Assembly: GCA_044445965.1 (NCBI GenBank)
Contig: JBIOEJ010000005.1
Span: 32,428 to 96,427, forward strand
From: GAS188 sp044445965
Lineage (GTDB): Bacteria > Pseudomonadota > Alphaproteobacteria > Rhizobiales > Beijerinckiaceae
Length of the DNA stretch: 64,000 nt
Reading direction: 5' to 3'
This document shows positions 1 through 7,980 of this stretch, piece by piece. The notes beneath the pieces were generated by a model. It saw only the letters and a program-made list of their open reading frames with translations. It did no database searches and was not told the DNA's origin. Position 1 is the stretch's first letter; each line of letters starts with the position of its first letter. A program made the translations under genes and the position numbers.

Positions 1-2
1 GG

Positions 3-764
3 CTGCTTGGGCAGATTTGCGCCGAAATGGGAGAGGCTCTCGTTGCCAATCAGCGCCAAGAGGAAGCGCTGAGCGCATATCAGCGCGCGGCGGCGATCAT
101 GGAGAAGGTGGTCGCATCGGACCCCGGCAACACGCTGCGGCAACGGGATTTGTCGCTCGTCTATCTCGGATTGGGCCTGCGGCTATTGGCTGGCGCACGC
201 GCCGATGAAGCCGTGGCCGCCGACCGCAAAGCACTCGCGATACTCGAGAGGCTTGCCCTCTCGGATCCCCGCAATATCCAGTTGCAGTCCGATCTCATCC
301 TGACTTTCGTCAGATTGGCCGAAGCCGGTGACGAACCCGCCGCCCGCTATATTCGCGCCCTCGAGATCGCGCTCAAGCTCGAAGCAGAAGGCAGGCTCGC
401 CCCCGATCGCAAGCGCATCATCCCGGACCTGAAGCAAAGGCTTGACGGCCTCTCGATTTCCCTGGGCAAGGAGGGCGAGCGCTTGCTTGCGGCGGGCGGG
501 CATGCGGGCGAGGGGGTGGAGGCATATCGGAAAGCCCTCTTGATCCTCGAGAAGCTCACGGCTCTGGATCCGAGCAACACGCATTTGCATACCAACCTGA
601 TCGTAGTGCTTGTGAAGCTCGCAGAGGCCGGCGACGAAGCGGCGGCGCGCTACGCTCATGCGCTCGAGATCGCCCGCAAGCTCGATGCAGAGGGCAGGCT
701 CGCCCAGAACCAGAAAGCATGGATCGCATCACTCGAGAAAAAGCTCGCCGAACTGGCGAATTGA
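3..764 (+). CDS. TPR-like repeat protein, 5' end outside window
   Basis: The frame is open to the left edge, so this is the C-terminal part of a longer protein; an internal ATG at 27 is only one possible start. It is Ala/Leu/Glu-rich, alpha-helical and looks like tetratricopeptide repeats, with motifs such as EALSAYQRAAAIMEKV and EAYRKALLILEKL. Two blocks of about 85 residues (about bases 198-449 and 501-755) are near duplicates, each ending in a stretch like LAEAGDEAAARY followed by LEIA.KL.AEGRLA. TPR proteins scaffold protein-protein contacts; no catalytic domain is visible here, so the function remains open. The domain upstream of the window would be needed to name it. Confidence 0.7.
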   Translation: MLGQICAEMGEALVANQRQEEALSAYQRAAAIMEKVVASDPGNTLRQRDLSLVYLGLGLRLLAGARADEAVAADRKALAILERLALSDPRNIQLQSDLILTFVRLAEAGDEPAARYIRALEIALKLEAEGRLAPDRKRIIPDLKQRLDGLSISLGKEGERLLAAGGHAGEGVEAYRKALLILEKLTALDPSNTHLHTNLIVVLVKLAEAGDEAAARYAHALEIARKLDAEGRLAQNQKAWIASLEKKLAELAN

Positions 765-770
765 TGTCGC

Positions 771-863
771 GAGCAGTGGGAGCCGCTCGAAGGCCATCGG
801 CGCATCTTCGTCGATGACCCGTTCGGCAACCGGACCGAGCTCATGGAGCCGCTAGGCGATTGA
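771..863 (+). pseudogene. C-terminal remnant of a glyoxalase/VOC-family protein
   Basis: Thirty codons in one frame, ending in TGA at 861-863, read EQWEPLEGHRRIFVDDPFGN followed by RTELMEPLGD. This is the characteristic last strand of glyoxalase/bleomycin-resistance (VOC) proteins, where the D-P-x-G-N-x-x-E motif carries the last metal ligand. It lies in the same frame as the TPR protein, two codons after that protein's stop, and has no start codon or N-terminal part. It is best read as the 3' stub of a gene whose front was lost. Too short to be functional by itself. Confidence 0.6.
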
Positions 864-896
864 CGCGGCTCAGTCCAGGAGCGTAGCGAGGCGTAA

Positions 897-1616
897 ATGC
901 TGCAAGGCTGTTTGAACGGTGGCCGCACCAAGCTTTTCCATCCGGCAACCTCGTGCACGCCCGAGGAGCTGGCGCTCGACGCGGAGCGCTCGGTGCGGGC
1001 CGGTGCCGAGGAGCTGCACGTGCATCCGCGTGACGCAGCGGGCCTCGAGAGCTTGCGGCCCGAGCCTGTCGGCAAGGCCCTCCTGGCGATCAGGGCAAGC
1101 GTCCCCGGCGTGCCGGTCGGCATCTCGACCTTTTGGGGCATCAGCCCGGGCGGGCGGGCGCGGCAGGAGCCGATCCGGGCCTGGGAAATCCTGCCCGACT
1201 ACGTCTCGGTCAATCTGATCGAGGAGGATGCCGAGGAGGTCATCGGGCTCGTGCTCGGCAAGGGCATCGGCGTCGAGGCCGGGCTCTGGTCGGCGGCGGA
1301 TGCCGAGCGCCTCGTCGGGCTCGCCGACGCGAGGCGCTGTCTACGTGTGCTCATCGAGATCAACGAGCAGGATGCCGGCGAGGGCCTGGAGGTCGCGAAG
1401 GGCATCATCGCGGTCCTCGACCGCGCCGGCCTTTCCCTCCCGCGACTGCTGCATGGCTACGAGAAGACCAAATGGCCTCTCTTCCGCGAGGCGCTGGTTC
1501 GCGGCTATGATAGCCGCATCGGCCTCGAGGATGGTGCGCTTCTGCCCTCTGGCGAACGCGCCGCCGATAACTCAACGCTCCTCGGGGCGGCGCGCCTGAT
1601 GTCACGAAACGCCTGA
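897..1616 (+). CDS. DUF849 / beta-keto acid cleavage enzyme (BKACE) family protein
   Basis: Resembles the BKACE (DUF849) family, zinc enzymes that condense a beta-keto acid with acetyl-CoA to give acetoacetate and a new CoA ester. The N-terminal region has the A.sCTPEELA...a..v.aGA pattern followed by the metal-binding HVHPRD motif (about residues 41-46), and a TIM-barrel-like order of motifs follows (VGISTFWG, VSVNLIEED, GIGVEAGLWS). At 239 residues it is shorter than the usual 270-310, so some barrel decoration is missing and the substrate cannot be guessed. It precedes the class II aldolase gene by 13 bases and is probably cotranscribed with it. Confidence 0.8.
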   Translation: MLQGCLNGGRTKLFHPATSCTPEELALDAERSVRAGAEELHVHPRDAAGLESLRPEPVGKALLAIRASVPGVPVGISTFWGISPGGRARQEPIRAWEILPDYVSVNLIEEDAEEVIGLVLGKGIGVEAGLWSAADAERLVGLADARRCLRVLIEINEQDAGEGLEVAKGIIAVLDRAGLSLPRLLHGYEKTKWPLFREALVRGYDSRIGLEDGALLPSGERAADNSTLLGAARLMSRNA

Positions 1617-1629
1617 CCCGGAGGTCTTA

Positions 1630-2403
1630 ATGCCAGCGATCGTCAAATCCCTCTCCTCGACCGAGGCCGAAGCCGAGGAGTGGCGGCAGCGTTGCGACAT
1701 GGCCGCCGTGTTCCGCATCGGCGCCCGCCATGGCTGGAACGAGCAGATCGGCAATCACAATTCGCTGATGCTGCCGAAGGGGCGGCCGGACGATCAGCCG
1801 CTCTTCATGATCAATCCGCGCGGCTATCGTTTCGAGGAGCTGACGGCGTCGAGCCTGATCGTCTGCGACCTGGAGGGGCGCGTCATCCGCGGCAAGGGCG
1901 AGCTGCGCAAGGTCGCCTTCCACATCCATGCCCGCATCCATCTGCGCAACCCCGCAGCCGCCTGCGTGCTGCATGTGCACCCGCAATACCTCACGGCGCT
2001 GTCGATGCTGGAGAAGCCCGAATTCGCGCTCGCCCATCACAATAATCTCGGGCTCAACGACCGCGTGGTGGTCGACGCGCATGGCGATGAGCCCGTCAAC
2101 GACAATTCCGAGGGCGACCGCATCGCCGATCTCATGGGCGACAAGACCATCATGATCATGGCGAGCCACGGCGTCACCGTCGTCGGCCCGACCGTGCATG
2201 ACGCCTTCGACGAGCTGTTCGGCGCCGAGCGCACCGCCATGTATCAGATCACCGCCATGTCGACAGGCCAGAAGCTGCGGTCTCTGCCCGAGCGCTTGCG
2301 CCGCCGCTATAACGGCCCCTGGGGTGCGCGCCACGATGCGCGCCTGCATCTCGACGCCTGGCGCCGCATCCTCGACAAGGAGGAGCCGGACTACAAGGCT
2401 TAG
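1630..2403 (+). CDS. class II aldolase/adducin family protein
   Basis: A 257-residue protein of the class II aldolase/adducin domain family (L-fuculose/L-ribulose phosphate-type, zinc dependent). The H-x-H metal motif is seen in VLHVHPQYLTAL and the third His in ASHGVTVVG; the N-terminal anchor RHGWNEQIGNHNS matches the family's G.N.S phosphate/substrate loop. Members without a sugar-kinase partner often act as oxo-acid or sugar-acid aldolases or decarboxylases. The GGAG just before the ATG and the 13-base gap to the DUF849 gene suggest an operon in which both enzymes act on one short carbon skeleton; that link is inference. Confidence 0.85.
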   Translation: MPAIVKSLSSTEAEAEEWRQRCDMAAVFRIGARHGWNEQIGNHNSLMLPKGRPDDQPLFMINPRGYRFEELTASSLIVCDLEGRVIRGKGELRKVAFHIHARIHLRNPAAACVLHVHPQYLTALSMLEKPEFALAHHNNLGLNDRVVVDAHGDEPVNDNSEGDRIADLMGDKTIMIMASHGVTVVGPTVHDAFDELFGAERTAMYQITAMSTGQKLRSLPERLRRRYNGPWGARHDARLHLDAWRRILDKEEPDYKA

Positions 2404-2504
2404 AGCGTGATGACTTCAAATGGAATCGCTGTGGCAGTCTAACCTTCTGTTTGAGCATGATCTTTTCGGAAAACCGGTTTCCACTTTTCCGGATCATGCT
2501 CTAG
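2402..2504. repeat. dispersed intergenic palindromic repeat, copy 1
   Basis: A roughly 100-base element between the convergent aldolase and PLP-lyase genes. Its core has near-perfect inverted ends: GAGCATGATCTTTTCGG (2453-2469) pairs with CCGGATCATGCTC (2488-2500) around an AAACCGGTTT centre. A second copy in opposite orientation lies at 17361-17445. This kind of GAGCATGATC repeat is a familiar intergenic element in Rhizobiales. It may act as a bidirectional terminator for the two converging genes. Confidence 0.8.
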
Positions 2505-3754
2505 GCGTAGCTCGCGCTCGTCGCCGCGACCTTCTCCCCGAGGCGGGTCGCTTCGACGCAAGCCGCCACATCGGCGAGATAGGCCTCGCGCGCTCCGGCA
2601 TGATGCAGCGACAGCATCAGATGCAGGCTCGGCGGCGTGCGTACCATGCCCGGCAGCCAGCCGCGCTTTCCCATCAGGGTCGCGACCTTGCCCATGTCGA
2701 TGTCGTCGCAGCCGAAGGCGATATTGGCCAAGGCCGGCGCGCCCCTGATCGTCATGCCGGGAATGGCCTTGAGCCCCTCGAGATAAGCGTCGCGCATCGC
2801 CATCAGCTCGGCGGCGATCTTGCGGTAGCCGTCGCGGCCGAGATGGCGCAGCACCGCCCAAGCCGCGGCGACCGCGCCGCCCGGACGCGTGCCGACCAGC
2901 GTCTGAGTCGAGAAACGCCCGCTCGGCCAGACATCGAAGGAGAATTCCTGGCAGGCCTGCAGCGAGGCGTCGCGGTAGAAGACCGTCGAGGCGGGTTTCG
3001 GGCAAAAGCCGAATTTGTGCAGATCGGCCGATAGCGACATGACGCCTTCGACGCCGAGATCGAAATCCGGGATTGGGTAGCCGATATCGCGGACGAAGGG
3101 CGCCATCCAGCCGCCGACGCAGGCATCGACATGCAGCCAGGTGCCGTGCCGGCGCGCCACCGCGGCGAGCTCGGCGATCGGGTCGATCGTGCCGTAGGAG
3201 AAGCAGGGCGCCGAGCCGACCATCATGATGGTGTCGTCGTCGAGCGCCTGCGCCATCAGCTTGGGATCGGCGACGAGATCGGCCGTGAGCGGCAGGCGGC
3301 GTACTTCGATATCCATCAAGGCGGAGGCCTTGTCGAAGGCCGGATGGGCCGTGAGCGGCAGGACGATGTTGCCGCGCAGCGATGCATCGGCGCGCCGCTT
3401 GCGGGCAAAATCGCGGCTGGCCTTCACCGCCATCACGATGCTCTCGGTGCCCCCCGACGTCATGTTGCCGACCGCGCCATCCGCGCCATGGAACAGGTCG
3501 AGACCCATCGCGACGACCTCGCTCTCCATGCGTAGAAGGCTTGGGAAGGCGCGGCGCGCGCCGAGCGCGTTCTCGGAGAAGAACTCGTTGAAGGCCGCCT
3601 GGCCGAGCTTCTGCACCTCTTGCGTCGCACTGAAGACGTAAAGGGGCGCGCGTCCGCCGCGCCAATCGATATCGCCCTCGTGCAGGCGCGACAGCTCGTC
3701 CATGATGAGCTCGCGCGGCCGGCCCTTGTCTTCGAAGCGAACCCTATCGGACAT
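2501..3754 (-). CDS. PLP-dependent decarboxylase/lyase, sphingosine-1-phosphate lyase-like
   Basis: Group II PLP decarboxylase fold (glutamate decarboxylase / sphingosine-1-phosphate lyase family). Visible features: GNMTSGGTESIVMAV (cofactor phosphate region), DACVGGW with the Asp that contacts the pyridine nitrogen, and SADLHKFGF with the Schiff-base Lys. The order and the sequence around the Lys resemble the sphingosine-phosphate lyase branch, which cleaves a C-C bond beside an amino group, more than true amino-acid decarboxylases. The start at 3754 is chosen because GGAGG lies 8 bases upstream; a GTG at 3763 is also in frame. It lies downstream of phnCDE on the same strand, about 120 bases after phnE2, so its substrate may be phosphorylated or phosphono-amino (inference). 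Confidence 0.8.
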   Translation of the reverse strand: MSDRVRFEDKGRPRELIMDELSRLHEGDIDWRGGRAPLYVFSATQEVQKLGQAAFNEFFSENALGARRAFPSLLRMESEVVAMGLDLFHGADGAVGNMTSGGTESIVMAVKASRDFARKRRADASLRGNIVLPLTAHPAFDKASALMDIEVRRLPLTADLVADPKLMAQALDDDTIMMVGSAPCFSYGTIDPIAELAAVARRHGTWLHVDACVGGWMAPFVRDIGYPIPDFDLGVEGVMSLSADLHKFGFCPKPASTVFYRDASLQACQEFSFDVWPSGRFSTQTLVGTRPGGAVAAAWAVLRHLGRDGYRKIAAELMAMRDAYLEGLKAIPGMTIRGAPALANIAFGCDDIDMGKVATLMGKRGWLPGMVRTPPSLHLMLSLHHAGAREAYLADVAACVEATRLGEKVAATSASYA

Positions 3755-3875
3755 CTCCAGCACCTCCAGCTCCTCTCATAGGAGCGCGAGGGTGACTTCC
3801 GCAAGGCGGAGCGAGTAGCGAGTGGAAGGTTGCCGCTGCTCTTCTATTCGCTATTCGCCATTCGCTACGCGCCAT

Positions 3876-4745
3876 CTATCTCCGCTTCTCCCGCGCCCGC
3901 CCACCGATGAACCAGCGCCTGAGGATGCCGGACAAGGCATCGATCAGCGCCACGGTCACGAGGATCATCAGGATCAGGAAGGCGACATGCGTCCATTCGA
4001 GGACACGGATTTCCTCGTAGAGAAAGAGCCCGATGCCTCCGGCCCCGACGATGCCGAGGACGGTCGCCGAGCGCGTATCCGATTCGAAGTAGTAGAGCAC
4101 CTGACTGAGGATGACGGGGGCGACCTCCGGCAGGATCGCGAATCGGACCGCGTGGATCCCCGACGCTCCGGTCGAGACGACGCCTTCGATCGGCTTCAGA
4201 TCCGCGCTCTCGAAGGTTTCCGAGAACAGCTTGCCGAAGGAGCCGATATTCGACACCGCGATGGCGAGCGCGCCGGCGAACGGCCCGAGGCCGACGACGC
4301 GCACGAAGATCAGCGCCCAGACGAAGCGGTCTATGCCGCGGATGATGTCGAAGGCGCGTCTGAGCAGGAAATGCAGCACGCCCGAGCCCGTGACATTGCG
4401 CGCCGCGAGCAGTCCGAGCGGCAAGGCGAGCGCCGCGGCGCTGAGCGTGCCGACGAGGGCGAGGCCCAGCGTTTCGACGAGCGCATGGCCGTAGATGAGG
4501 AAGCGGGCAAGGCTGTCGGGCGAGGGCGGCAGCATGCGCATCAGGATCTGGCCGAAGCGCGTCAGCCCGGTCAGGAGCCGCAGGAATCCGAAATCGATCC
4601 ACCACAGGCCGAGCGCCAGGAGCGTCAACAGGGCGAAGGCGATGCCGAGGGCTTGCCGGGCGCGGCGCTCTGCGGCGCCGATGATGGCTGCATGCTCGCG
4701 CGCGATGCTTGCGAGATCGCCGAAGGCGGCGCTGGCGGGCTTCAT
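3876..4745 (-). CDS. phnE: phosphonate ABC transporter permease, second subunit
   Basis: Inner-membrane permease of the PhnE family. The binding-protein-dependent transport motif is present as LVGTLSAAALALPLGLLAARN early and the EAA-type loop SADLKPIEGVVSTGASG later, with about six hydrophobic segments. 289 residues is normal. Start at 4745 (MKPASAAF) overlaps the preceding phnE stop by 4 bases (ATGA), showing translational coupling. Two adjacent phnE genes form the heterodimeric pore of the importer with the PhnC ATPase and PhnD binding protein encoded upstream. Confidence 0.9.
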   Translation of the reverse strand: MKPASAAFGDLASIAREHAAIIGAAERRARQALGIAFALLTLLALGLWWIDFGFLRLLTGLTRFGQILMRMLPPSPDSLARFLIYGHALVETLGLALVGTLSAAALALPLGLLAARNVTGSGVLHFLLRRAFDIIRGIDRFVWALIFVRVVGLGPFAGALAIAVSNIGSFGKLFSETFESADLKPIEGVVSTGASGIHAVRFAILPEVAPVILSQVLYYFESDTRSATVLGIVGAGGIGLFLYEEIRVLEWTHVAFLILMILVTVALIDALSGILRRWFIGGRAREKRR

Positions 4746-5623
4746 GCGCCGATAGCCCTGGACAGGCTCGTGCGCAGCCGGTCCGTTCCCATGTCGATCA
4801 GGAACACGGTGGCGATCAGCAGGACCAGGATGGCCGACACATCGGTGTAATAGAATTTGCGGATCGCCTCGATCAGCTTCTCGCCGATGCCTCCGGCCCC
4901 GACATAGCCGAGCACCGCCGCCTCGCGGACATTGATCTCGAAGCGCAGCAGCGTGTAGCTCGAGAAGCCGGCGAGCACCTGCGGCAGCACGCCGAAGCGG
5001 ATCGCAGCGAGCTTGCCGCCGCCCGATGCGACGACGCCTTCGACCGGCTTCATGTCGATATTCTCGACGAACTCGCTGAACAGCTTGCCGAGCGCGCCGG
5101 TCGCATGCAGTGCCAGCGCCAAGACGCCGGCGAGCGGGCCGAGCCCGAAGGCTTCCACGAAGATCAGGGCGAAGACGAGGTCGGGCACGGTGCGCAGGAA
5201 CTCGAGCAGGCGTTTCGCCGCCGCCCTGATCCATGGGTTCTGCGACAGATTGGCGCTCGATAGGAAGCATAAGGGCAGGCCGACGATCAGGCCGAGCGCC
5301 GTGCCCACATAGGCCATGACGATGGTTTCGAGGACCAGCAGCGACCAGCCCTTCAGATTCCAGAACCACTCGGCTGGATCGCTCCAGACGCGGCCGCCGC
5401 TGTCGAGCGTGAAGGTGCGGTTGAAGTAGTCGCCGAGCTCCCCGCGATGCTCCCAGAGCTTGCCGATATCGACCTCGGCCACCCGAGCCGCGCCGATGAG
5501 CGCGATGACGAGGCCGGCGACGACCAGGAAGGAGGCGAGGCGCTTGGCCGATTTCGCCTTGATGTAGGCCGCCTCGAGCGGCGCGAGCTGCCCTTGCGGC
5601 AAGAGGATCTGGTGACCGGCCAA
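4742..5623 (-). CDS. phnE: phosphonate ABC transporter permease, first subunit
   Basis: PhnE-type permease of 293 residues with an N-terminal membrane anchor (about residues 27-45), a periplasmic stretch, then the transport domain: GTALGLIVGLPLCFLSSANL, FLRTVPDLVFALIF and the coupling loop NIDMKPVEGVVASGGG. The start appears to be TTG at 5623; no ATG fits. The gene lies about 95 bases downstream of phnD, and that gap holds a small palindrome (5663-5685). It overlaps the next phnE by 4 bases. The substrate could be phosphonate, phosphite or a phosphate ester; sequence does not decide. Confidence 0.9.
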   Translation of the reverse strand: MAGHQILLPQGQLAPLEAAYIKAKSAKRLASFLVVAGLVIALIGAARVAEVDIGKLWEHRGELGDYFNRTFTLDSGGRVWSDPAEWFWNLKGWSLLVLETIVMAYVGTALGLIVGLPLCFLSSANLSQNPWIRAAAKRLLEFLRTVPDLVFALIFVEAFGLGPLAGVLALALHATGALGKLFSEFVENIDMKPVEGVVASGGGKLAAIRFGVLPQVLAGFSSYTLLRFEINVREAAVLGYVGAGGIGEKLIEAIRKFYYTDVSAILVLLIATVFLIDMGTDRLRTSLSRAIGA

Positions 5624-5662
5624 GGCGGCTAGGCTTTCACGGGTATGGCGCGCCGCGCCGCC

Positions 5663-5685
5663 TTACCTCTCCCGCAAGGGGAGAG
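5663..5685. repeat. small palindromic repeat in the phnD-phnE gap
   Basis: ACCTCTCCC, loop GCAAG, GGGAGAGGT: a near-perfect hairpin. It belongs to the same CCTCTCC...GGAGAGG family as the two terminal hairpins of the element inside phnI (40721-40886). In an mRNA it would fold just after phnD and could protect the phnD transcript or lower expression of the permeases. Confidence 0.7.
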
Positions 5686-5719
5686 GTGGGGCGCGCGCTT
5701 TTCGTTTGGCAAGTCCCGC

Positions 5720-6622
5720 TCAAGCCTTGCGGAGCGTGTCGACGAACTTCACCATCTCGATGGTCGGCAGATAGTCCTCATGGGTGATCGGCTCCCAAGG
5801 GCGGTTCTTGCCGTCGGAGAGTCTGTCGAACGCGGCCTTGTCCTTGGTCGGGGCATCGAAGAAGGCCTTGCGGATCGCCGCCTTCAGCTCCGCCGGCAGA
5901 TCGGCGAGATAAGCGGTCGGGGAATTGATGATCAGCGGCGATTTGAAGATGATGCGGAAATCTTCCTTTTTCAGCATGCCCTTGGTCACCATGCGGGTGA
6001 GGTTCGAGTCGTCGTCCGCATTCCACCAGTTGGCCGAAACGTCGACGGTGCCCTGCTTGAGCGCGGTCAGCGCATTCTCGTGGCTGCCCGTATAGACGAC
6101 GTGGGCGAAGAATTTCTCGGCGTCGATGCCGAGATTATGCAAGGCGAAGCGCGGCATGTTGTTGCCGGAAGTCGAGTTCGGATCGACGAGACCAAGATTC
6201 TTGCCCTTCAGGTCATCGATCTTCTGGTAGGGCGAATCGGCTCTCACGTAGAAGACCGAGTAATAGCCCTTGGTGCCGTCGCTGTTCACGTCGATGACGA
6301 AAGGTTCGATCTTGGCGCCGACGATAAAGGCCCGGGAATAGGAAGCCGGGCCGTAATAGCCGATATGGATATTTTCCGCCTTCTGCCCCTCGATCACGGC
6401 CGCGTAGTCGTTGGCGACGCGCAAGGTCACCTTGGTGCCGAGCTCCTTCGAGAGATAGGCGACGAATGGCGTGAAGCGATCGACCACGCCCGAGGCGTTC
6501 TCGGCGGGCACGACGGCGTAGACGAGCTCGGGATATTTGGCGTGCCAGTCCTGCGCATATGCCGTGCCTTTCAGCGCCACGCTCGCCGCGATGCCGGCGA
6601 GGATCGTTCTACGTGTGGTCAT
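5720..6622 (-). CDS. phnD: phosphonate ABC transporter periplasmic binding protein
   Basis: 300-residue binding protein of the PhnD/PtxB family. The N-terminus MTTRRTILAGIAASVALKGT ending AYAQ is a signal peptide with a Tat-like R-R pair. Family motifs include VVPAENASGVVDRFTPFVAYL, FVIDVNSDGTKGYYSVFYVR and LVDPNSTSGNNMPRF, the last being the loop that binds the phosphonate oxyanion. GGAGG sits 5 bases before the ATG. It delivers ligand to the PhnE permeases encoded downstream. Confidence 0.92.
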   Translation of the reverse strand: MTTRRTILAGIAASVALKGTAYAQDWHAKYPELVYAVVPAENASGVVDRFTPFVAYLSKELGTKVTLRVANDYAAVIEGQKAENIHIGYYGPASYSRAFIVGAKIEPFVIDVNSDGTKGYYSVFYVRADSPYQKIDDLKGKNLGLVDPNSTSGNNMPRFALHNLGIDAEKFFAHVVYTGSHENALTALKQGTVDVSANWWNADDDSNLTRMVTKGMLKKEDFRIIFKSPLIINSPTAYLADLPAELKAAIRKAFFDAPTKDKAAFDRLSDGKNRPWEPITHEDYLPTIEMVKFVDTLRKA

Positions 6623-6717
6623 TCATGCCTCCGTTGGGTTTGGCTCATACGCGTATCGATCCGGCGGGACGCCGGCAGCGATTGAAAAGGCGGCGAGCCG
6701 CGGTTCGATCGCCTGCA

Positions 6718-7512
6718 TCAAGCGGGCACGGTTTCGCCTTGAGGAAGCTGCGCCTCGCCGGGTTCCAGCACCTCGTTGGCTTCGATGCCGTAGAGCTCGC
6801 GCGCCGCAGCGTCGTTGAGCTCCTCCGGCGTGCCGTCGAAGACGACGCGGCCCTGCGCCATGCCGATGAGGCGATCGCAATAGCTGCGCGCCAGATCGAG
6901 CGAATGCAGATTGCACAGCACGGTCAGGCCGAAATGCCGGTTGATGCGCTGCAACGCATCCATCACCACTTTGGTGTTGCGGGGATCGAGCGAGGCGATG
7001 GGCTCGTCGGCGAGGATCAGCTCGGGCTCCTGCACGAGCGCGCGGGCGATGGCCACGCGCTGCTGCTGTCCGCCGGACAGTTCCTCGGCGCGCTGCGAGG
7101 CGAGCGTCGCGATGTCGAATTGGGCGAGCGATGACAGCGCGATGGCGCGGTCCTGCGTCGTCCACAGATTGGTGAGCGCGCGCCAAGTGGGCGTGTGGTT
7201 CAAGCGGCCCATCAGCACATTGGTCAGGACGTCGAGCCGGCCCACCAGGTTGAATTGCTGGAAGATCATGGCGCAGCGAGACCGCCAGGCGGCGAGCTTG
7301 CTGCCCTTGAGGGCGGTTATGTCCTCGCCTTTCCAGAGAATGCGGCCGCCGGTCGCGTCGCTCAAGCGGTTGATGGCCCGCAGCAAGGTGGATTTGCCGG
7401 CTCCGGACCGGCCGATGACGCCGACGAAGGCGCCTTCCCGCACCTCCAGCGAAACGTTCGCCACAGCGAATTTCGCGCCGAACTGCTTGTCGAGGCCTTG
7501 AATTTCGAGCAT
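6718..7512 (-). CDS. phnC: phosphonate ABC transporter ATP-binding protein
   Basis: ABC ATPase with Walker A GRSGAGKSTLL, signature LSGGQQQRVAIAR and Walker B ELILADEP, and the PhnC-typical segment RCAMIFQQFNLVGRLDVLTN. It energises the PhnDE importer and is the first gene of phnC-phnD-phnE-phnE. ATGs occur at 7518 and 7512; the GAAGGG ribosome-binding sequence touches the first but lies 6 bases from the second, so 7512 is preferred. That site lies in a perfect 6-bp stem (7519-7533). A candidate Pho box lies just upstream at 7549-7566. Confidence 0.92.
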   Translation of the reverse strand: MLEIQGLDKQFGAKFAVANVSLEVREGAFVGVIGRSGAGKSTLLRAINRLSDATGGRILWKGEDITALKGSKLAAWRSRCAMIFQQFNLVGRLDVLTNVLMGRLNHTPTWRALTNLWTTQDRAIALSSLAQFDIATLASQRAEELSGGQQQRVAIARALVQEPELILADEPIASLDPRNTKVVMDALQRINRHFGLTVLCNLHSLDLARSYCDRLIGMAQGRVVFDGTPEELNDAAARELYGIEANEVLEPGEAQLPQGETVPA

Positions 7513-7518
7513 GCGCAT

Positions 7519-7533
7519 CCCTTCAATGAAGGG
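7519..7533 (-). promoter_or_regulatory. hairpin covering the phnC ribosome-binding site
   Basis: CCCTTC (7519-7524), loop AAT, GAAGGG (7528-7533) is a perfect inverted repeat. On the minus-strand transcript its 3' arm is the GAAGGG Shine-Dalgarno of phnC. Folding would hide the site, so expression of phnC could be tuned at translation. A 6-bp stem is short and may be chance. Confidence 0.4.
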
Positions 7534-7548
7534 AGCTAACGGCCCTCG

Positions 7549-7566
7549 GTGAAGCCTATATGACAG
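7549..7566 (-). promoter_or_regulatory. candidate Pho box upstream of phnC
   Basis: Read on the minus strand: CTGTCAT, ATAG, GCTTCAC. PhoB sites are two direct CTGTCAT-like 7-mers separated by 4 bases; the first half is perfect and the second keeps the TCA core. It lies 37 bases before the chosen phnC start, a sensible position for activation under phosphate limitation. A similar 11-of-14 match precedes phnG (42472-42489), which strengthens both. Confidence 0.55.
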
Positions 7567-7575
7567 TCGGCTGTC

Positions 7576-7962
7576 TCAGACGGCCTTGACCACACGTCCG
7601 AGCTTTTCGGCCACCAGGCGGGCTATCTCCGTCAGAGCCGGGTTGCCCACGCGGTCCATCGCCGCCATCGGATCTATGGCGGCGATTTCGACCTGCCCCT
7701 CGGCGCCCTCTTGCACGATCACGTTGCAAGGAAGCATCACGCCGATCTTGTCCTCCGCGGTCAGCGCCTTGTGGGCGAGCGCTGGGTTGCACGCGCCGAG
7801 AATCCGGTATTTGCGAAAGTCTATCCCGAGCTTCTGCTTCAGCGTGCTCGACACATCGATCTCGGTGAGCACGCCGAAGCCTTCCTGTTTCAGGGCAGCC
7901 ACCACCTTGGCGACGTTCTCCTCGAACCCTCCGGACACCGTGCGGGCAATGTAATAGGTCAT
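7576..7962 (-). CDS. DUF302 domain-containing protein
   Basis: 128-residue soluble protein with the DUF302 layout: N-terminal TVSGGFEENVAKVVAALKQE, central FGVLTEIDVSSTLKQKLG, then YRILGACNPALAHKAL and IGVMLPCNVIVQE. The two single Cys in GACNP and LPCNV are typical of the family. Its biochemical role is not established, but DUF302 genes recur beside sulfide/persulfide oxidation genes and ArsR-type sulfur sensors, as here, where the sulfide:quinone oxidoreductase gene precedes it by 18 bases on the same strand. Confidence 0.85.
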   Translation of the reverse strand: MTYYIARTVSGGFEENVAKVVAALKQEGFGVLTEIDVSSTLKQKLGIDFRKYRILGACNPALAHKALTAEDKIGVMLPCNVIVQEGAEGQVEIAAIDPMAAMDRVGNPALTEIARLVAEKLGRVVKAV

Positions 7963-7980
7963 GGCACTTTCTCCGTTCGA

